Source of the DNA: Thermomicrobiales bacterium | GTDB lineage: Bacteria; Chloroflexota; Chloroflexia; Thermomicrobiales; UBA6265 | Direction of reading: 5' to 3' | Assembly: GCA_041390825.1 (NCBI GenBank) | Contig: JAWKPF010000005.1 | Span: forward strand, 124,001-188,000 | DNA length: 64,000 bases | Shown: one piece after another, positions 17,257 through 25,650 of the stretch | Position numbering within the stretch: the first letter of the stretch is position 1 | How the letters are laid out: each line of letters begins with the position of its first letter | Position numbers and translations under genes: made by a program | The notes under the pieces: generated by a model | Seen by the model: only the letters and a program-made list of their open reading frames with translations | Database searches by the model: none | Told to the model about the DNA's origin: nothing

Positions 17257-18285
17257 CTAGACGATCTCGCGGACGGTCTGGGCGATCTTCTCCGGGCTAG
17301 GAATGTAGAACTGCTCCAGCGGCGGACTGAACGGCACCGGTGTATGCGGGGCGGTCACCATCTTGATCGGGGCGTCCAGCAGATCGAATCCCTTGTCGGC
17401 CACCATGGCGGCGATATCCGATGCCGCCGAGCAGCGCGGATTGTCCTCGTCCACGATGACCAGCCGGTGCGTCTTCTCGACCGACGACAGAATCATGTCC
17501 TCGTCCAGCGGCGAGAGCGTGCGCGGATCGATGACCTCGACTTCGATTCCCTCACCGGCCAGGGCCCTGGCCGCGGCGAGCGACTGGTTGACCATGCGCG
17601 AAATCGCGACGATGGTGACATCTTCGCCAGCGCGCTTGATGTCGGCCTTTCCAAGCGGAATCCCCTCGTCGCCATCGGGCACCTCGCCCTTGATGCCATA
17701 GAGGACCTTGTTCTCGAAGAACATGACCAGATCGTCGTCGCGGATAGCGGAGAGCAGGAGCCCCTTCGCGTCAGCGGGGGTCGAGGGGATGACGGTCTTG
17801 ATCCCCGGCATATGGGTGAAGACGGAGTAGTGGCAGCCAGAGTGCTGCGCGGCGGCGTTGACTCCGGCGCCGATCTGGGTGCGGATCACCATGGGGCAGC
17901 TTGCCTTGCCGCCGAACATGTAGCGCAGTTTGGCGCCCTGGTCGAAGATCTGATCCATGCAGCAGCCGAAAAAGTCGACGAACATGAGCTCTGCCACCGG
18001 ACGAAGCCCGGTGGCGGCCGCGCCGACTGCCGCGCCGATGAAGCCTGCTTCGGTAATTGGGGTGTCGAGCACGCGGTCGCGCCCGAACTCCTGCACAAGG
18101 TTCTTGGTGACACCCATCGGACCGCCCCAGGCATCTTCATCGATGAGATGGTCCACGTTCGCGCCACCGGCAATATCCTCGCCGAGCAGGATCACATTCG
18201 GATCCTCGCGCATCGCAATGCGCAGCGCCTCATTGAGGGCGTCTTTCATCGACATCGTTCGAGTTTCACGTGCCACGGCGACCAT
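17257..18285 (-). CDS. acoB: Acetoin dehydrogenase E1 beta subunit
   Basis: A 342-residue beta subunit of a TPP-dependent acetoin (2-oxoacid-type) dehydrogenase. Typical features are the N-terminal MSMKDALNEALRIAMREDPN, GEDIAGGAN, the TPP-binding ITEAGFIGAAVGAA, and the transketolase C-terminal segment IDPRTLSPLDEDMI. It pairs with the alpha subunit encoded 20 bp upstream to cleave acetoin into acetaldehyde and an acetyl unit passed to the lipoyl group of AcoC. The 324 + 342 residue subunit sizes fit heterotetrameric E1 enzymes. Confidence 0.92.
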   Translation of the reverse strand: MVAVARETRTMSMKDALNEALRIAMREDPNVILLGEDIAGGANVDHLIDEDAWGGPMGVTKNLVQEFGRDRVLDTPITEAGFIGAAVGAAATGLRPVAELMFVDFFGCCMDQIFDQGAKLRYMFGGKASCPMVIRTQIGAGVNAAAQHSGCHYSVFTHMPGIKTVIPSTPADAKGLLLSAIRDDDLVMFFENKVLYGIKGEVPDGDEGIPLGKADIKRAGEDVTIVAISRMVNQSLAAARALAGEGIEVEVIDPRTLSPLDEDMILSSVEKTHRLVIVDEDNPRCSAASDIAAMVADKGFDLLDAPIKMVTAPHTPVPFSPPLEQFYIPSPEKIAQTVREIV

Positions 18286-18305
18286 AGCGGTACTCCTTTG
18301 TCCGG

Positions 18306-19280
18306 CTAGTAGGAAACGTAGACGTTCGTCAGGGTGTCTTCGGGTTTCGGCCAGGAAGCCGCCTTGGCCGCTTCCCAGGACTGGTCGAGGGCGTCGATCA
18401 CTCGGCGGTCGATCGCGTCGAGCTCCTCCTTGGTTGCCAGGTCGTGATCGACCAGATAGGCGCGCAGACCAGTGATGGGGTCGCGGTCGCGGTAACGCGC
18501 CACTTCTTCGTCGGTGCGATAGGTGATGGTGTCGCCCTGGAAATGGCCGTAGAAGCGATAGGTCTTCGCTTCGATCAGGGTGGGACCCTGGCCCTTCCGG
18601 GCTCGATCGATCGCTGCTCCGGCCGCTTCGTACACGGAGAAGAAATCGAGACCGTCCACTACGATGCCGGGAATGTCGTACGCGGCCGCGCGGTTGGCGA
18701 TGTCTCCCACCGAGACGGCATAGGACGTTGGGGTCGATTCAGCGTACCCGTTGTTCTCGCAGACGAAGATCACCGGCAGCTTCCAGATGGCGGCGAGATT
18801 GAGCGCCTCGTGGAACGTGCCCTGGTTCGAGGCTCCATCACCAAAGAACGACACGGCAACTGCGCCAGTGCCACGCACCTTGGCGGTGAGAGCCGCGCCG
18901 CACGCAAGTGGAAGACCCGCCCCCACGATGCCGTTGGCGCCGAGCATCCCCTTGTCCACGTCGGCGATGTGCATAGAGCCGCCCTTGCCGTGGCAGACGC
19001 CGGTCGATTTCCCCATCAGCTCGGCCACCATGCCGGGGATGTCGACGCCCTTGGCGATGCAGTGCCCGTGTCCCCGGTGGGTGCTGGTGATGTAGTCGTC
19101 GTCGGTCAGGTGGGAGCAGATCCCCACGGCGACGGCTTCTTCGCCGGCGTACAGGTGGACGAACCCCGGGACCAGACCATCGGCGAAGTTCTTGCCGGCG
19201 GCGTCCTCGAACGTGCGTATTTCCACCATCCTGGTGTATGCGTCGAGTAGTCGCTCTCGATCGGGAAGAGAAGTCGTCAT
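18306..19280 (-). CDS. acoA: Acetoin dehydrogenase E1 alpha subunit
   Basis: A 324-residue alpha subunit. It carries the TPP/Mg motif in SFFGDGASNQGTFHEALN and ends the site with CENNGYAESTP; the GVCHGKGGSMHI segment is typical of E1 alpha. ATG at 19280 is preceded by GGAGG; the same frame stays open to 19577 but lacks family sequence and runs through the promoter. It is the first gene of the acoABCX operon. No dihydrolipoamide dehydrogenase (acoL) and no AcoR-type activator lie in the window, so E3 must come from elsewhere. Confidence 0.92.
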   Translation of the reverse strand: MTTSLPDRERLLDAYTRMVEIRTFEDAAGKNFADGLVPGFVHLYAGEEAVAVGICSHLTDDDYITSTHRGHGHCIAKGVDIPGMVAELMGKSTGVCHGKGGSMHIADVDKGMLGANGIVGAGLPLACGAALTAKVRGTGAVAVSFFGDGASNQGTFHEALNLAAIWKLPVIFVCENNGYAESTPTSYAVSVGDIANRAAAYDIPGIVVDGLDFFSVYEAAGAAIDRARKGQGPTLIEAKTYRFYGHFQGDTITYRTDEEVARYRDRDPITGLRAYLVDHDLATKEELDAIDRRVIDALDQSWEAAKAASWPKPEDTLTNVYVSY

Positions 19281-19320
19281 TGGCTGCCTCCGTCCTGGGA
19301 ATCCGTTGTCGATGCGCTCT

Positions 19321-19349
19321 CTTATACGGTAGAAGCTGTTTTCAGGCAA
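19321..19349 (-). promoter_or_regulatory. Predicted sigma70-type promoter of the aco operon
   Basis: Read on the minus strand, TTGCCT (19344-19349) and TATAAG (19321-19326) are separated by 17 bp, with transcription expected near 19314, about 34 nt before acoA. This is a vegetative-type promoter; no -24/-12 sigma54 site was seen, although many acetoin operons use sigma54 and AcoR. Confidence 0.5.
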
Positions 19350-19369
19350 CCGCACCATCCACAGATGGA

Positions 19370-19398
19370 TTGACGAAAACGTAACTAAATGGTTACAT
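19370..19398 (+). promoter_or_regulatory. Predicted promoter of the arsR-AHSA1 pair, possibly leaderless
   Basis: TTGACG (19370-19375) and TTACAT (19393-19398) are spaced by 17 bp. Transcription would then begin at about 19405, which is the ATG of the ArsR gene, and no Shine-Dalgarno is present before that ATG. The mRNA may be leaderless. Confidence 0.45.
19381..19396. promoter_or_regulatory. Palindromic operator for the ArsR-family repressor
   Basis: GTAACTAAATGGTTAC is a 5-6-5 inverted repeat (GTAAC/GTTAC) ending eight bases before the ArsR start codon and overlapping the predicted -10 element. Similar GTAAC-n6-GTTAC sites are common upstream of ArsR genes paired with AHSA1 genes (from memory). 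Binding would autorepress arsR; acoA on the other strand starts 100 bp away. Confidence 0.6.
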
Positions 19399-19404
19399 AT
19401 TGAC

Positions 19405-19764
19405 ATGGACGTGTTCGATGCCATTGCCGACCCGAATCGCCGGGAGATCCTGATGCTACTGCGCCACCAGCGCATGAGCGCTGGCGCGATTGCCCGGCAT
19501 TTCTCCATCAGCCGTCCCGCGGTCAGCCGGCATCTGCGGATCCTGCGGGAGGCGGGGTTGGTGGAGGCGCGCACCATCGGACGAGCGCGCGAATATGCAT
19601 TGGCCGTTGGACGGCTCGATGTGGTGCGCGACTGGCTGCAGGCGTTCGAGCCTCGTGTGCCCGAATCGGTGCTGGACGCGTTCGAGACCGAGGTCTATCG
19701 GACCCGTCGAGAGCGTCGCGCAGAGCTACGTGATGCTGCACTACTCGAGGAGGAAAGCGCATGA
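19405..19764 (+). CDS. ArsR-family winged-helix transcriptional regulator
   Basis: A 119-residue repressor with the ArsR/SmtB winged helix: FDAIADPNRREILMLLR, recognition helix FSISRPAVSRHLRILREAGLV, and wing ARTIGRAREYAL. The metal-sensor ELCVC motif is absent and there is no Cys, so it probably senses something other than metal, as in the SdpR-like subgroup. Its stop overlaps the next start in ATGA, tying it to an AHSA1 protein. This pairing is very common, and the partner may be the sensor or the regulated product. It is divergent from acoA. Confidence 0.88.
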   Translation: MDVFDAIADPNRREILMLLRHQRMSAGAIARHFSISRPAVSRHLRILREAGLVEARTIGRAREYALAVGRLDVVRDWLQAFEPRVPESVLDAFETEVYRTRRERRAELRDAALLEEESA

Positions 19765-20294
19765 CTCAGGCACCAACTGGACGTATCGAGTGCTCACAAC
19801 CTGCGCCGTTGTTGATCTACGAACGGCGCCTGCCCGCGCCGATCGACGTGGTGTGGGAAGCGTTGACCGTATCGGAACGAACGGCGCGCTGGTATGGGAG
19901 CTGGACGGGAACCCCGGGCGCCGGAAACACGATTCGCGTGACCTGGACGGCCGAGGAGGGAGCCCCGTCCGAGGAGATGACGATCGTAGCGTGCGAACCT
20001 CCCCGGTTGTTGACACTCTCCGGCGGCCCGGACCCCGAGTTCCCCTATCTGATCACCGTCGAGCTCTGGGAAGAGGGCGGCGGGACGCGGCTCGAGTTCC
20101 GGCAACCGATGTGGGGTGAGGCGAATCCAGCCATGTTGGGAACTGGATGGGAGTTCTATCTCGACCGGCTGGCGGCGTATCTCGCAGGGGATGCGGAACT
20201 GCCAGCCTGGGATGACCGGTACTTCGCCATGCAGCCGCACTACGAGGAACTCCAGGCTGCGATGGCAACCTGCGCCGATCGCGAATCGGCTTAG
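19761..20294 (+). CDS. SRPBCC/AHSA1-domain protein
   Basis: A 177-residue START-like protein of the AHSA1 (activator of Hsp90 ATPase homologue 1-like) family. The core reads YERRLPAPIDVVWEALTVSE, then TARWYGSWTG, a set of beta strands, and GTGWEFYLDRLAAYLAGD as the closing helix. These domains hold hydrophobic ligands in a cavity. It is translated with the upstream ArsR gene (4-nt overlap). Its stop also overlaps the convergent C39-like gene stop in TTAG. The ligand is unknown. Confidence 0.85.
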   Translation: MTQAPTGRIECSQPAPLLIYERRLPAPIDVVWEALTVSERTARWYGSWTGTPGAGNTIRVTWTAEEGAPSEEMTIVACEPPRLLTLSGGPDPEFPYLITVELWEEGGGTRLEFRQPMWGEANPAMLGTGWEFYLDRLAAYLAGDAELPAWDDRYFAMQPHYEELQAAMATCADRESA

Positions 20295-21067
20295 GAATCG
20301 GGCAATCCCACCGCCAGACCGTCGTTACCCTGAGCGCCCCAACATGCCATGAAACGGTCCCAGGGGACTTCGAATTCGTACTGCCGTTCCCAGTTGGTGT
20401 CGGTCGGACCGAGCAGATCGCGAATGACGACCACGTCGTCGTTGTAGCCGATGACCACCATGGCGTGATCGTTGCTCAGCACGACCTGGATCTGCTTGCC
20501 CTCGGGAGTTATCCAGGTGGCTGGGGTCCAGTCCTTGAAATCGACCGTGATCTTGATCCAGATCAGGCGGCCGCGGTCGAGATGATTCTTGATGCGTTGC
20601 TGCGACTTGATGACCTTCGTGTAGAGGCCATAGTGCTGAAAGACCTGCCGCATTACCGGGCCAGTCGTCCGGCAGAGAAAATTCCAGGTGTAGTCGCCAG
20701 AGTAAGAGGTGGTGATGTCGCCGCCATAGATGAACACGCCGGTGTCGGTCCACTCGTAATACGGTTCGAGCCGGTAATCGATCGGCATGAGCTGGAGTTG
20801 TTCGGCCATGGTCGTTTCGATGCCGAACGTTTTGAGAATGGCCCAGGACGCATCGAACTCGCAGGAGTAGGTGTAGAAAGGACCCGTCTTGCAGGCCGTC
20901 GGAACGTAGGCGGTGTACTCGGCGGGATCGCGCCACGGTATCGGGTTGTTGAGGACGGGGACATTCTCCGCTGCTGTTGGCCGAGTCAATACGACGCCGC
21001 CTGCCAGTGAAGCGACAGTGCCGGAAATGAGCGCTCGCCGAGTGAAGGAACGTGAGACTTGGGTCAT
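20291..21067 (-). CDS. Tat-exported C39-like cysteine peptidase domain protein
   Basis: A 258-residue secreted protein with a twin-arginine signal (RSFTRRALISG, RR at residues 10-11) and the papain-like Peptidase_C39_2 layout. Candidate catalytic residues are Cys69 in YTYSCEFDASWAILKTFG, His in SNDHAMVVIGY and Asp in VIRDLLG. It lacks a transporter domain, so it is not a bacteriocin-processing ABC exporter but a stand-alone exported peptidase or peptidase-like protein. ATG at 21067 is chosen because the signal peptide starts there; the frame is open to 21436. It is divergent from the oligopeptide-type SBP, which could take up its products (inference). Confidence 0.8.
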   Translation of the reverse strand: MTQVSRSFTRRALISGTVASLAGGVVLTRPTAAENVPVLNNPIPWRDPAEYTAYVPTACKTGPFYTYSCEFDASWAILKTFGIETTMAEQLQLMPIDYRLEPYYEWTDTGVFIYGGDITTSYSGDYTWNFLCRTTGPVMRQVFQHYGLYTKVIKSQQRIKNHLDRGRLIWIKITVDFKDWTPATWITPEGKQIQVVLSNDHAMVVIGYNDDVVVIRDLLGPTDTNWERQYEFEVPWDRFMACWGAQGNDGLAVGLPDS

Positions 21068-21193
21068 TGCGAATTCGCTTTGCGCGGGAAAGAAACCTAT
21101 TGACAGATCAGGGAATTGGGGGTTCGTTCGGCGAAAATCGCTTTCGCACGCTCGGGCAATTGTGCCGAAAGAACAGCTAGCTGGGCAAATTCT

Positions 21194-21221
21194 TTGACTT
21201 TTCGTGAGTATCGTCCATACT
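21194..21221 (+). promoter_or_regulatory. Predicted promoter of the oligopeptide-type ABC operon
   Basis: TTGACT (21194-21199) and CATACT (21216-21221) with a 16-bp spacer, giving a start near 21228 and a leader of about 50 nt that contains GAGAGGAG before the GTG at 21277. Confidence 0.4.
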
Positions 21222-21276
21222 TCGCGACACTCAAACGGACGGCAGACCGTATACGTTTTTCGGAGAGGAGAAACTT

Positions 21277-22941
21277 GTGAAGCGATTTGCGCAGCGTAGC
21301 GCGTGGCTCTATAGCCTGATGGCTGTGGTACTGGTGGCGGGTTCCGTCTTTGCCGCATTCTCGTCTGGAGCGAATGCGCAGGACGAGAAGGTGCTCCGCA
21401 TTCATCAATCGACGTTCCCGGAGAACCTCGACCCACAAAAGTCGTCGTTCACCTCCGAGATCGCGGTGTTGGCGCTCAACTATGAGGGCCTCACTCGACA
21501 GGATAGCGAACTGAACACCGTGCCGGCCGCTGCCGAGAGCTGGGAGTTCAACGAAGACGCAACCCAGCTGACGTTCCATATTCGTGACGGTCTGACTTAT
21601 AGCGACGGCACGCCGATCACGTCCGAGAATTTCCGGTTCGCGGTGGAGCGCACGTGCGATCCGAACACGGCTGGTGAATACCAGGGCATCCTGTTCGAGA
21701 TCACCGGTTGCGCGGATTTCGCAGCAGTCGACCCGGCCGACTCAACCGCCTATGACACCGCCAAGGCGGCGCTGGGCGCGACCACGCCGGACGAGAAGAC
21801 GCTGGTTCTGAATTTCTCGGTTCCGGCTCCGTACTATGCGACCGTGGCCAGCCTCTGGGTCTTCTATCCGGTTCGCGCGGACCTGGTCACCGGCGCCGCC
21901 GAGGACTGGTGGAAGGATCCTGCGAAGCAGATCGGCAACGGTCCGTTCCAGATGACCGGCTATGACGAGGGGCTCCAGATCAGCTTCGAGGCCAACCCGA
22001 ACTACTGGGGTGGCTCGCCGCTGCTGAACGGTATCGAGTACGTCTACCAGGGTGAGTCCGCGATCGCCATCGAGGCCTTCCGCGCGGGTGACCTCGACAT
22101 CGTCGACGTCGATGCGTCGCAGCTCCCGGCGGTCTCGGCCGATTCATCGCTGTCCGAGAACCTGGTGCAATACGCGGTGGCTTCGAGCTACCAACTTTCG
22201 TTCAACCTGAACATGGAGCCGTTCAACGATATCAAGGTGCGCCAGGCATTCTCCCAGGCGTTCGACCGCGAGACCTACTGCGGCGTCATCCGGAATGGCG
22301 ACTGCCTGCCAACCCTGAGCTGGATCCCGCTCGGACTGCCGGGCTCGATCGAGACCGATCTCTACGGCTTCGATCCGGAAGCCGCCAAGGCCGCGCTGGC
22401 GGAGTCTTCCTATGGCTCTGCCGAAGCACTGCCGGAGATCACCATGTACTTCAACAGCAACGACTCGGCGAATACCGCTCGCGCCGAATGGGTCGCTGGC
22501 CAGTACAAGGAGATTCTGGGCGTCGACATCACCCTGGCTCCGACGGAAGGCACGGCACTGACCGCCCTGCGCAAGGATCCGTCCACCTTCCCACAGATGC
22601 TGCTGGTCGGTGGCTGGATTCAGGACTACCCGGATCCGCAGAACTGGTTGAGCGTCTACTGGAAGTGTGACGCTGCATTCGCCCAGCGCTTCGGCTATTG
22701 CAACGAAGAGCTCGATGCAATCCTGGCAAAGGCGGACACCTCCACCGACCAGGCCGAGCGCCTCGCGCTGTACCAGCAGGCCGGTGAGATGTTGGTGAAC
22801 GACATCCCAGGTCCGTTCCTCTACAACGGAACCCAGACATCGCTCGTCAACCCGAACGTGACCGGCTATACCGCCACGGCGCTCGACGCCGAATGGCCCG
22901 GCCAGTTCACGTCGCTGCTGACGATCGACAAGACGTCCTAG
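21277..22941 (+). CDS. Oligopeptide/dipeptide-type ABC substrate-binding protein (SBP family 5)
   Basis: A 554-residue solute-binding protein of the OppA/DppA family. A Sec signal peptide (about residues 1-36, cleavage after ANA) precedes the mature sequence, which begins with KVLRIHQSTFPENLDPQKS. Family segments include LTFHIRDGLTYSDGTPITSE, YYATVASLWVFYPV and the C-terminal YPDPQNWLSVYWKC. The start is GTG at 21277 after GAGAGGAGAAAC. Family members bind peptides, nickel chelates, sugars or opines. It is followed by a perfect 15-bp hairpin and then two permeases. The matching ATPase genes are not in the window. Confidence 0.92.
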   Translation: MKRFAQRSAWLYSLMAVVLVAGSVFAAFSSGANAQDEKVLRIHQSTFPENLDPQKSSFTSEIAVLALNYEGLTRQDSELNTVPAAAESWEFNEDATQLTFHIRDGLTYSDGTPITSENFRFAVERTCDPNTAGEYQGILFEITGCADFAAVDPADSTAYDTAKAALGATTPDEKTLVLNFSVPAPYYATVASLWVFYPVRADLVTGAAEDWWKDPAKQIGNGPFQMTGYDEGLQISFEANPNYWGGSPLLNGIEYVYQGESAIAIEAFRAGDLDIVDVDASQLPAVSADSSLSENLVQYAVASSYQLSFNLNMEPFNDIKVRQAFSQAFDRETYCGVIRNGDCLPTLSWIPLGLPGSIETDLYGFDPEAAKAALAESSYGSAEALPEITMYFNSNDSANTARAEWVAGQYKEILGVDITLAPTEGTALTALRKDPSTFPQMLLVGGWIQDYPDPQNWLSVYWKCDAAFAQRFGYCNEELDAILAKADTSTDQAERLALYQQAGEMLVNDIPGPFLYNGTQTSLVNPNVTGYTATALDAEWPGQFTSLLTIDKTS

Positions 22942-22951
22942 CTACACATGC

Positions 22952-22983
22952 GAAGGGGCGGAAGCAGTTGCTTCCGCCCCTTC
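22952..22983 (+). terminator. Perfect 15-bp hairpin between SBP and permease genes
   Basis: The arms 22952-22966 and 22969-22983 are exact reverse complements (GAAGGGGCGGAAGCA and its partner), with a nominal two-base loop, so the closing pairs must open. It lies 10 bp after the SBP stop. No T-run follows, which favours partial termination or mRNA-end protection rather than full termination. Confidence 0.65.
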
Positions 22984-23057
22984 ATCGTGCATACTTCGAG
23001 CATCCGTCTTTTCATACATATCAGTCGACGCGCTCGTGAGCGCTTGCGGTACCCGCC

Positions 23058-24074
23058 ATGTTGCACTTCATTATCAACCGAATCCTTTGGATGATCCCGG
23101 TTGTCATCGTCGTCGCGGCAGTCACCTTCTTCCTCATGTACCGCGCCCCGGGAGGGCCGTGGGATCGTGAGAAACCGCTACCTCAGACGACGATCGATCA
23201 GCTGAACCGCAAGTTCTCGCTCGACAAACCTCGCTGGATCGACACCGCGGCGCTGTCCGACGAGTGGGACGAGGGAACCCGCAACCCGCTCGTGCTCGGT
23301 CAGGCGCTGGTCGACACGCAGTTCTTCAACTACCTGGCCAACGTTTTTCGAGGCGATCTGGGACCCACCTATGCGTCGCGTGGCACCGAGAGCGTGCAAT
23401 CAGTGATCGCCAACAAGTTCCCGGTCTCGCTCAAGCTCGGGGTCGTGGCGGTTCTCTTTGCCATCGTCATTGGCATCCCGCTCGGGCTTGCGTCCGCCAT
23501 GCGGCAGAACTCGGCCATCGACTATGCCTGCATGTTCTCGTCGACACTCGGCATTGCTGTCCCGACCTTCGTCAGCGGACTCATCCTCCTCATTTTCATG
23601 AGCCGGCTCCTGGGAATATCGCCAATCAGGCGTCCCGAGGAATGGCAAGGGCTTTTTAGCACCGCCTATCTCCTGCCGGGCATCGTGCTGGGTCTTGGCA
23701 CCACTGCCTATGTCACCCGGCTTACCCGCGCGAGTGTGCTCGAGATCAAGCAACAGGATTACGTACGCACTGCGCGCGCGAAGGGACTCGGAGCACCGAC
23801 GGTTACCCGGCGTCACATCCTGCGCAACGCACTGCTGCCGGTGGTGACGATTCTTGGCCCTGCTGCTGCTGACCTGATTACTGGCTCGATCATCATCGAG
23901 ACCATTTTCGGTGCTCCCGGACTGGGGAGCACCTTCGTCACCTCGATTGGCAAGCGAGACTACTCCACGCTCGTCGGGATCACGATCTTCTACGCTGTGT
24001 TGATTGCTGTTGCGAACTTGCTGGTCGACATTAGCTACGGCTTCCTCGATCCACGCATCAGGACCACCCGATGA
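23058..24074 (+). CDS. Oligopeptide-type ABC permease, DppB/OppB-like
   Basis: A 338-residue permease with an N-terminal membrane helix (MLHFIINRILWMIPVVIVVAA split into shorter runs), a large extracytoplasmic insert (about residues 30-115) typical of DppB, and five further helices. The coupling loop is YVRTARAKGLGAPTVTRRHI. Its stop overlaps the next gene in ATGA. It would form a heterodimer with the following DppC-like protein. Confidence 0.9.
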   Translation: MLHFIINRILWMIPVVIVVAAVTFFLMYRAPGGPWDREKPLPQTTIDQLNRKFSLDKPRWIDTAALSDEWDEGTRNPLVLGQALVDTQFFNYLANVFRGDLGPTYASRGTESVQSVIANKFPVSLKLGVVAVLFAIVIGIPLGLASAMRQNSAIDYACMFSSTLGIAVPTFVSGLILLIFMSRLLGISPIRRPEEWQGLFSTAYLLPGIVLGLGTTAYVTRLTRASVLEIKQQDYVRTARAKGLGAPTVTRRHILRNALLPVVTILGPAAADLITGSIIIETIFGAPGLGSTFVTSIGKRDYSTLVGITIFYAVLIAVANLLVDISYGFLDPRIRTTR

Positions 24075-25120
24075 CCGCCCGTGAACCGCTCGCCGATCTG
24101 GTGATGGAGTCGCCGTCGCTTGCGACCGCGGCCGACGAGACACGCACTGCCGATATGCCCACCCTGGGCGACCTGACAATGACCAAGAAGCCCCGCAGCC
24201 TCTGGTCAGATGCCTGGCGGCGCTTCCGCAAGAACAAGATTGCGCTGGTTGGCCTGGGGTACCTGATCTTCCTCATCGTTGTCGCGATCTTTGCGCCCGT
24301 GCTGGCGACCCAGAACCCGGTGAAAGCCGATGTCGCGACTGCCGGAACCCTGCGTCAAGCCGCGTGGGTGTCGGACCCGAATCCCCTCAAGACCGGTGAT
24401 TGGGCGTATCCGCTCGGCACCGACTCGATCGGTCGCGATGTCTGGAGCCGCCTGATCTACGGGACGCGCGTGTCGCTGATCGTCGGTTTCATCCCCATGA
24501 TCGTCATTCTCTCGATCGGCGTGCCGTTTGGGTTGATTGCCGGCTATGCCGGTGGGCGCCTGGACAACTTGATGATGCGCATCACCGATGTCGTTTACGC
24601 GTTTCCCGCGCTCCTGCTGGCGATCATCATGCAGATCTCGTTTGGCGACACTGCCTTCGGACAACTGCTCAACGGGCTGGTGTTGCTCTTTGTGAGCCTA
24701 TCGATCGTCAATTGGACCGGCGTAGCCCGTCTCGTGCGCGGCACCACCATCTCGTTGAAAGAAAAGGAATTCGTCGAAGCGGCGCGTGCCTCAGGGGCCT
24801 CACATGCCAACATCATGCGGAGGCATGTGTTTCCGAACACGTTGAATTCCATCATCGTGGCGGCCGCGTTCGTGATCCCAAGCGCCATCATCTCGGAAGC
24901 CGTGCTGAGCTATCTGGGAGTTGGGCTGGCGCCGAGTGTGAATCCGGACACCCCGTTCCCGACCAGTTGGGGGCAGATGATCCTGGACGGCTCCAAGTTC
25001 TATCAGGCGCAACTGTGGATGTTGTTGGGGCCAGCGCTGGCAATCGCACTGATTACGCTTGCCTTCACGTTCGTGGGTGACGGTCTGCGCGATGCGCTCG
25101 ATCCACGCGGTCAGGACTAA
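24071..25120 (+). CDS. Oligopeptide-type ABC permease, DppC/OppC-like
   Basis: A 349-residue permease with a long cytoplasmic N terminus, a first helix around residues 57-75 (IALVGLGYLIFLIVVAIFAP), the conserved YPLGTDSIGRDVWSRLIYG and the EAA loop EFVEAARASGASHANIMRRH. The C-terminal PTSWGQMI...FVGDGLRDALDPR is a family hallmark. No dppD/dppF ATPase gene follows; a convergent GNAT gene overlaps the stop codon by four bases. The transporter probably borrows ATPases encoded elsewhere. Confidence 0.9.
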   Translation: MTAREPLADLVMESPSLATAADETRTADMPTLGDLTMTKKPRSLWSDAWRRFRKNKIALVGLGYLIFLIVVAIFAPVLATQNPVKADVATAGTLRQAAWVSDPNPLKTGDWAYPLGTDSIGRDVWSRLIYGTRVSLIVGFIPMIVILSIGVPFGLIAGYAGGRLDNLMMRITDVVYAFPALLLAIIMQISFGDTAFGQLLNGLVLLFVSLSIVNWTGVARLVRGTTISLKEKEFVEAARASGASHANIMRRHVFPNTLNSIIVAAAFVIPSAIISEAVLSYLGVGLAPSVNPDTPFPTSWGQMILDGSKFYQAQLWMLLGPALAIALITLAFTFVGDGLRDALDPRGQD

Positions 25121-25650
25121 CGGACCGAGCGTTCGAAGATCAGCTCGAGCCCGTCGATCTCGTCCATTTGTTCGCCGACCTGCACGAAGCCGTAGTGGTC
25201 GATCGTTGCAAGTGACGCGGCATTGTCTGGGCTGACGGATGCGCGGACCACTTCGACCGCCGGCTGTTCGGCCGCGTAGTCGATCAGCGCGCCCAATGTG
25301 GCGGTGGCGTACCCGCGGCGACGGTATTCTGGGTGGATGGTGTAGCCAACCTCGACCATCCCATTCTCATCCGGGGGACCATGAAACCCGGCATGTCCCA
25401 CGATGGCGCCGGTCGACCGATCGAGGATCAGACGCACCAGCCAGGTGGCGGAGGGGGGATCCTCGCGGAGCTGATTCAAACGGAAATTCCAAAGCCAGGA
25501 GTCTTCGAGGAGGACGGGCGGGAGCGGACGGCCGAACTCGTCGCTCGCCCGTTCGATCGAGCCCGCAACCAGGGCTGCCAGAACGCGATCGGAGAGGATC
25601 GCGAGCTCGACCGAAGGGAGCTGTTTGGTTGGCCGGGGGTCATCCAGCAC
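25117..25650 (-). CDS. GNAT-family N-acetyltransferase
   Basis: A 177-residue acetyl-CoA-dependent acyltransferase. The GNAT fold is recognisable: WLVRLILDRSTGAIVGHAGF, motif A VGYTIHPEYRRRGYATATLG (acetyl-CoA pyrophosphate loop R-R-x-G-Y-A), and VRASVSPDNAASLATIDHYGF. The start is GTG at 25650, 11 bases inside the 3' end of a small upstream ORF, so translation may be coupled. It resembles RimJ-type acetyltransferases, but the substrate is open. Confidence 0.87.
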   Translation of the reverse strand: MLDDPRPTKQLPSVELAILSDRVLAALVAGSIERASDEFGRPLPPVLLEDSWLWNFRLNQLREDPPSATWLVRLILDRSTGAIVGHAGFHGPPDENGMVEVGYTIHPEYRRRGYATATLGALIDYAAEQPAVEVVRASVSPDNAASLATIDHYGFVQVGEQMDEIDGLELIFERSVR

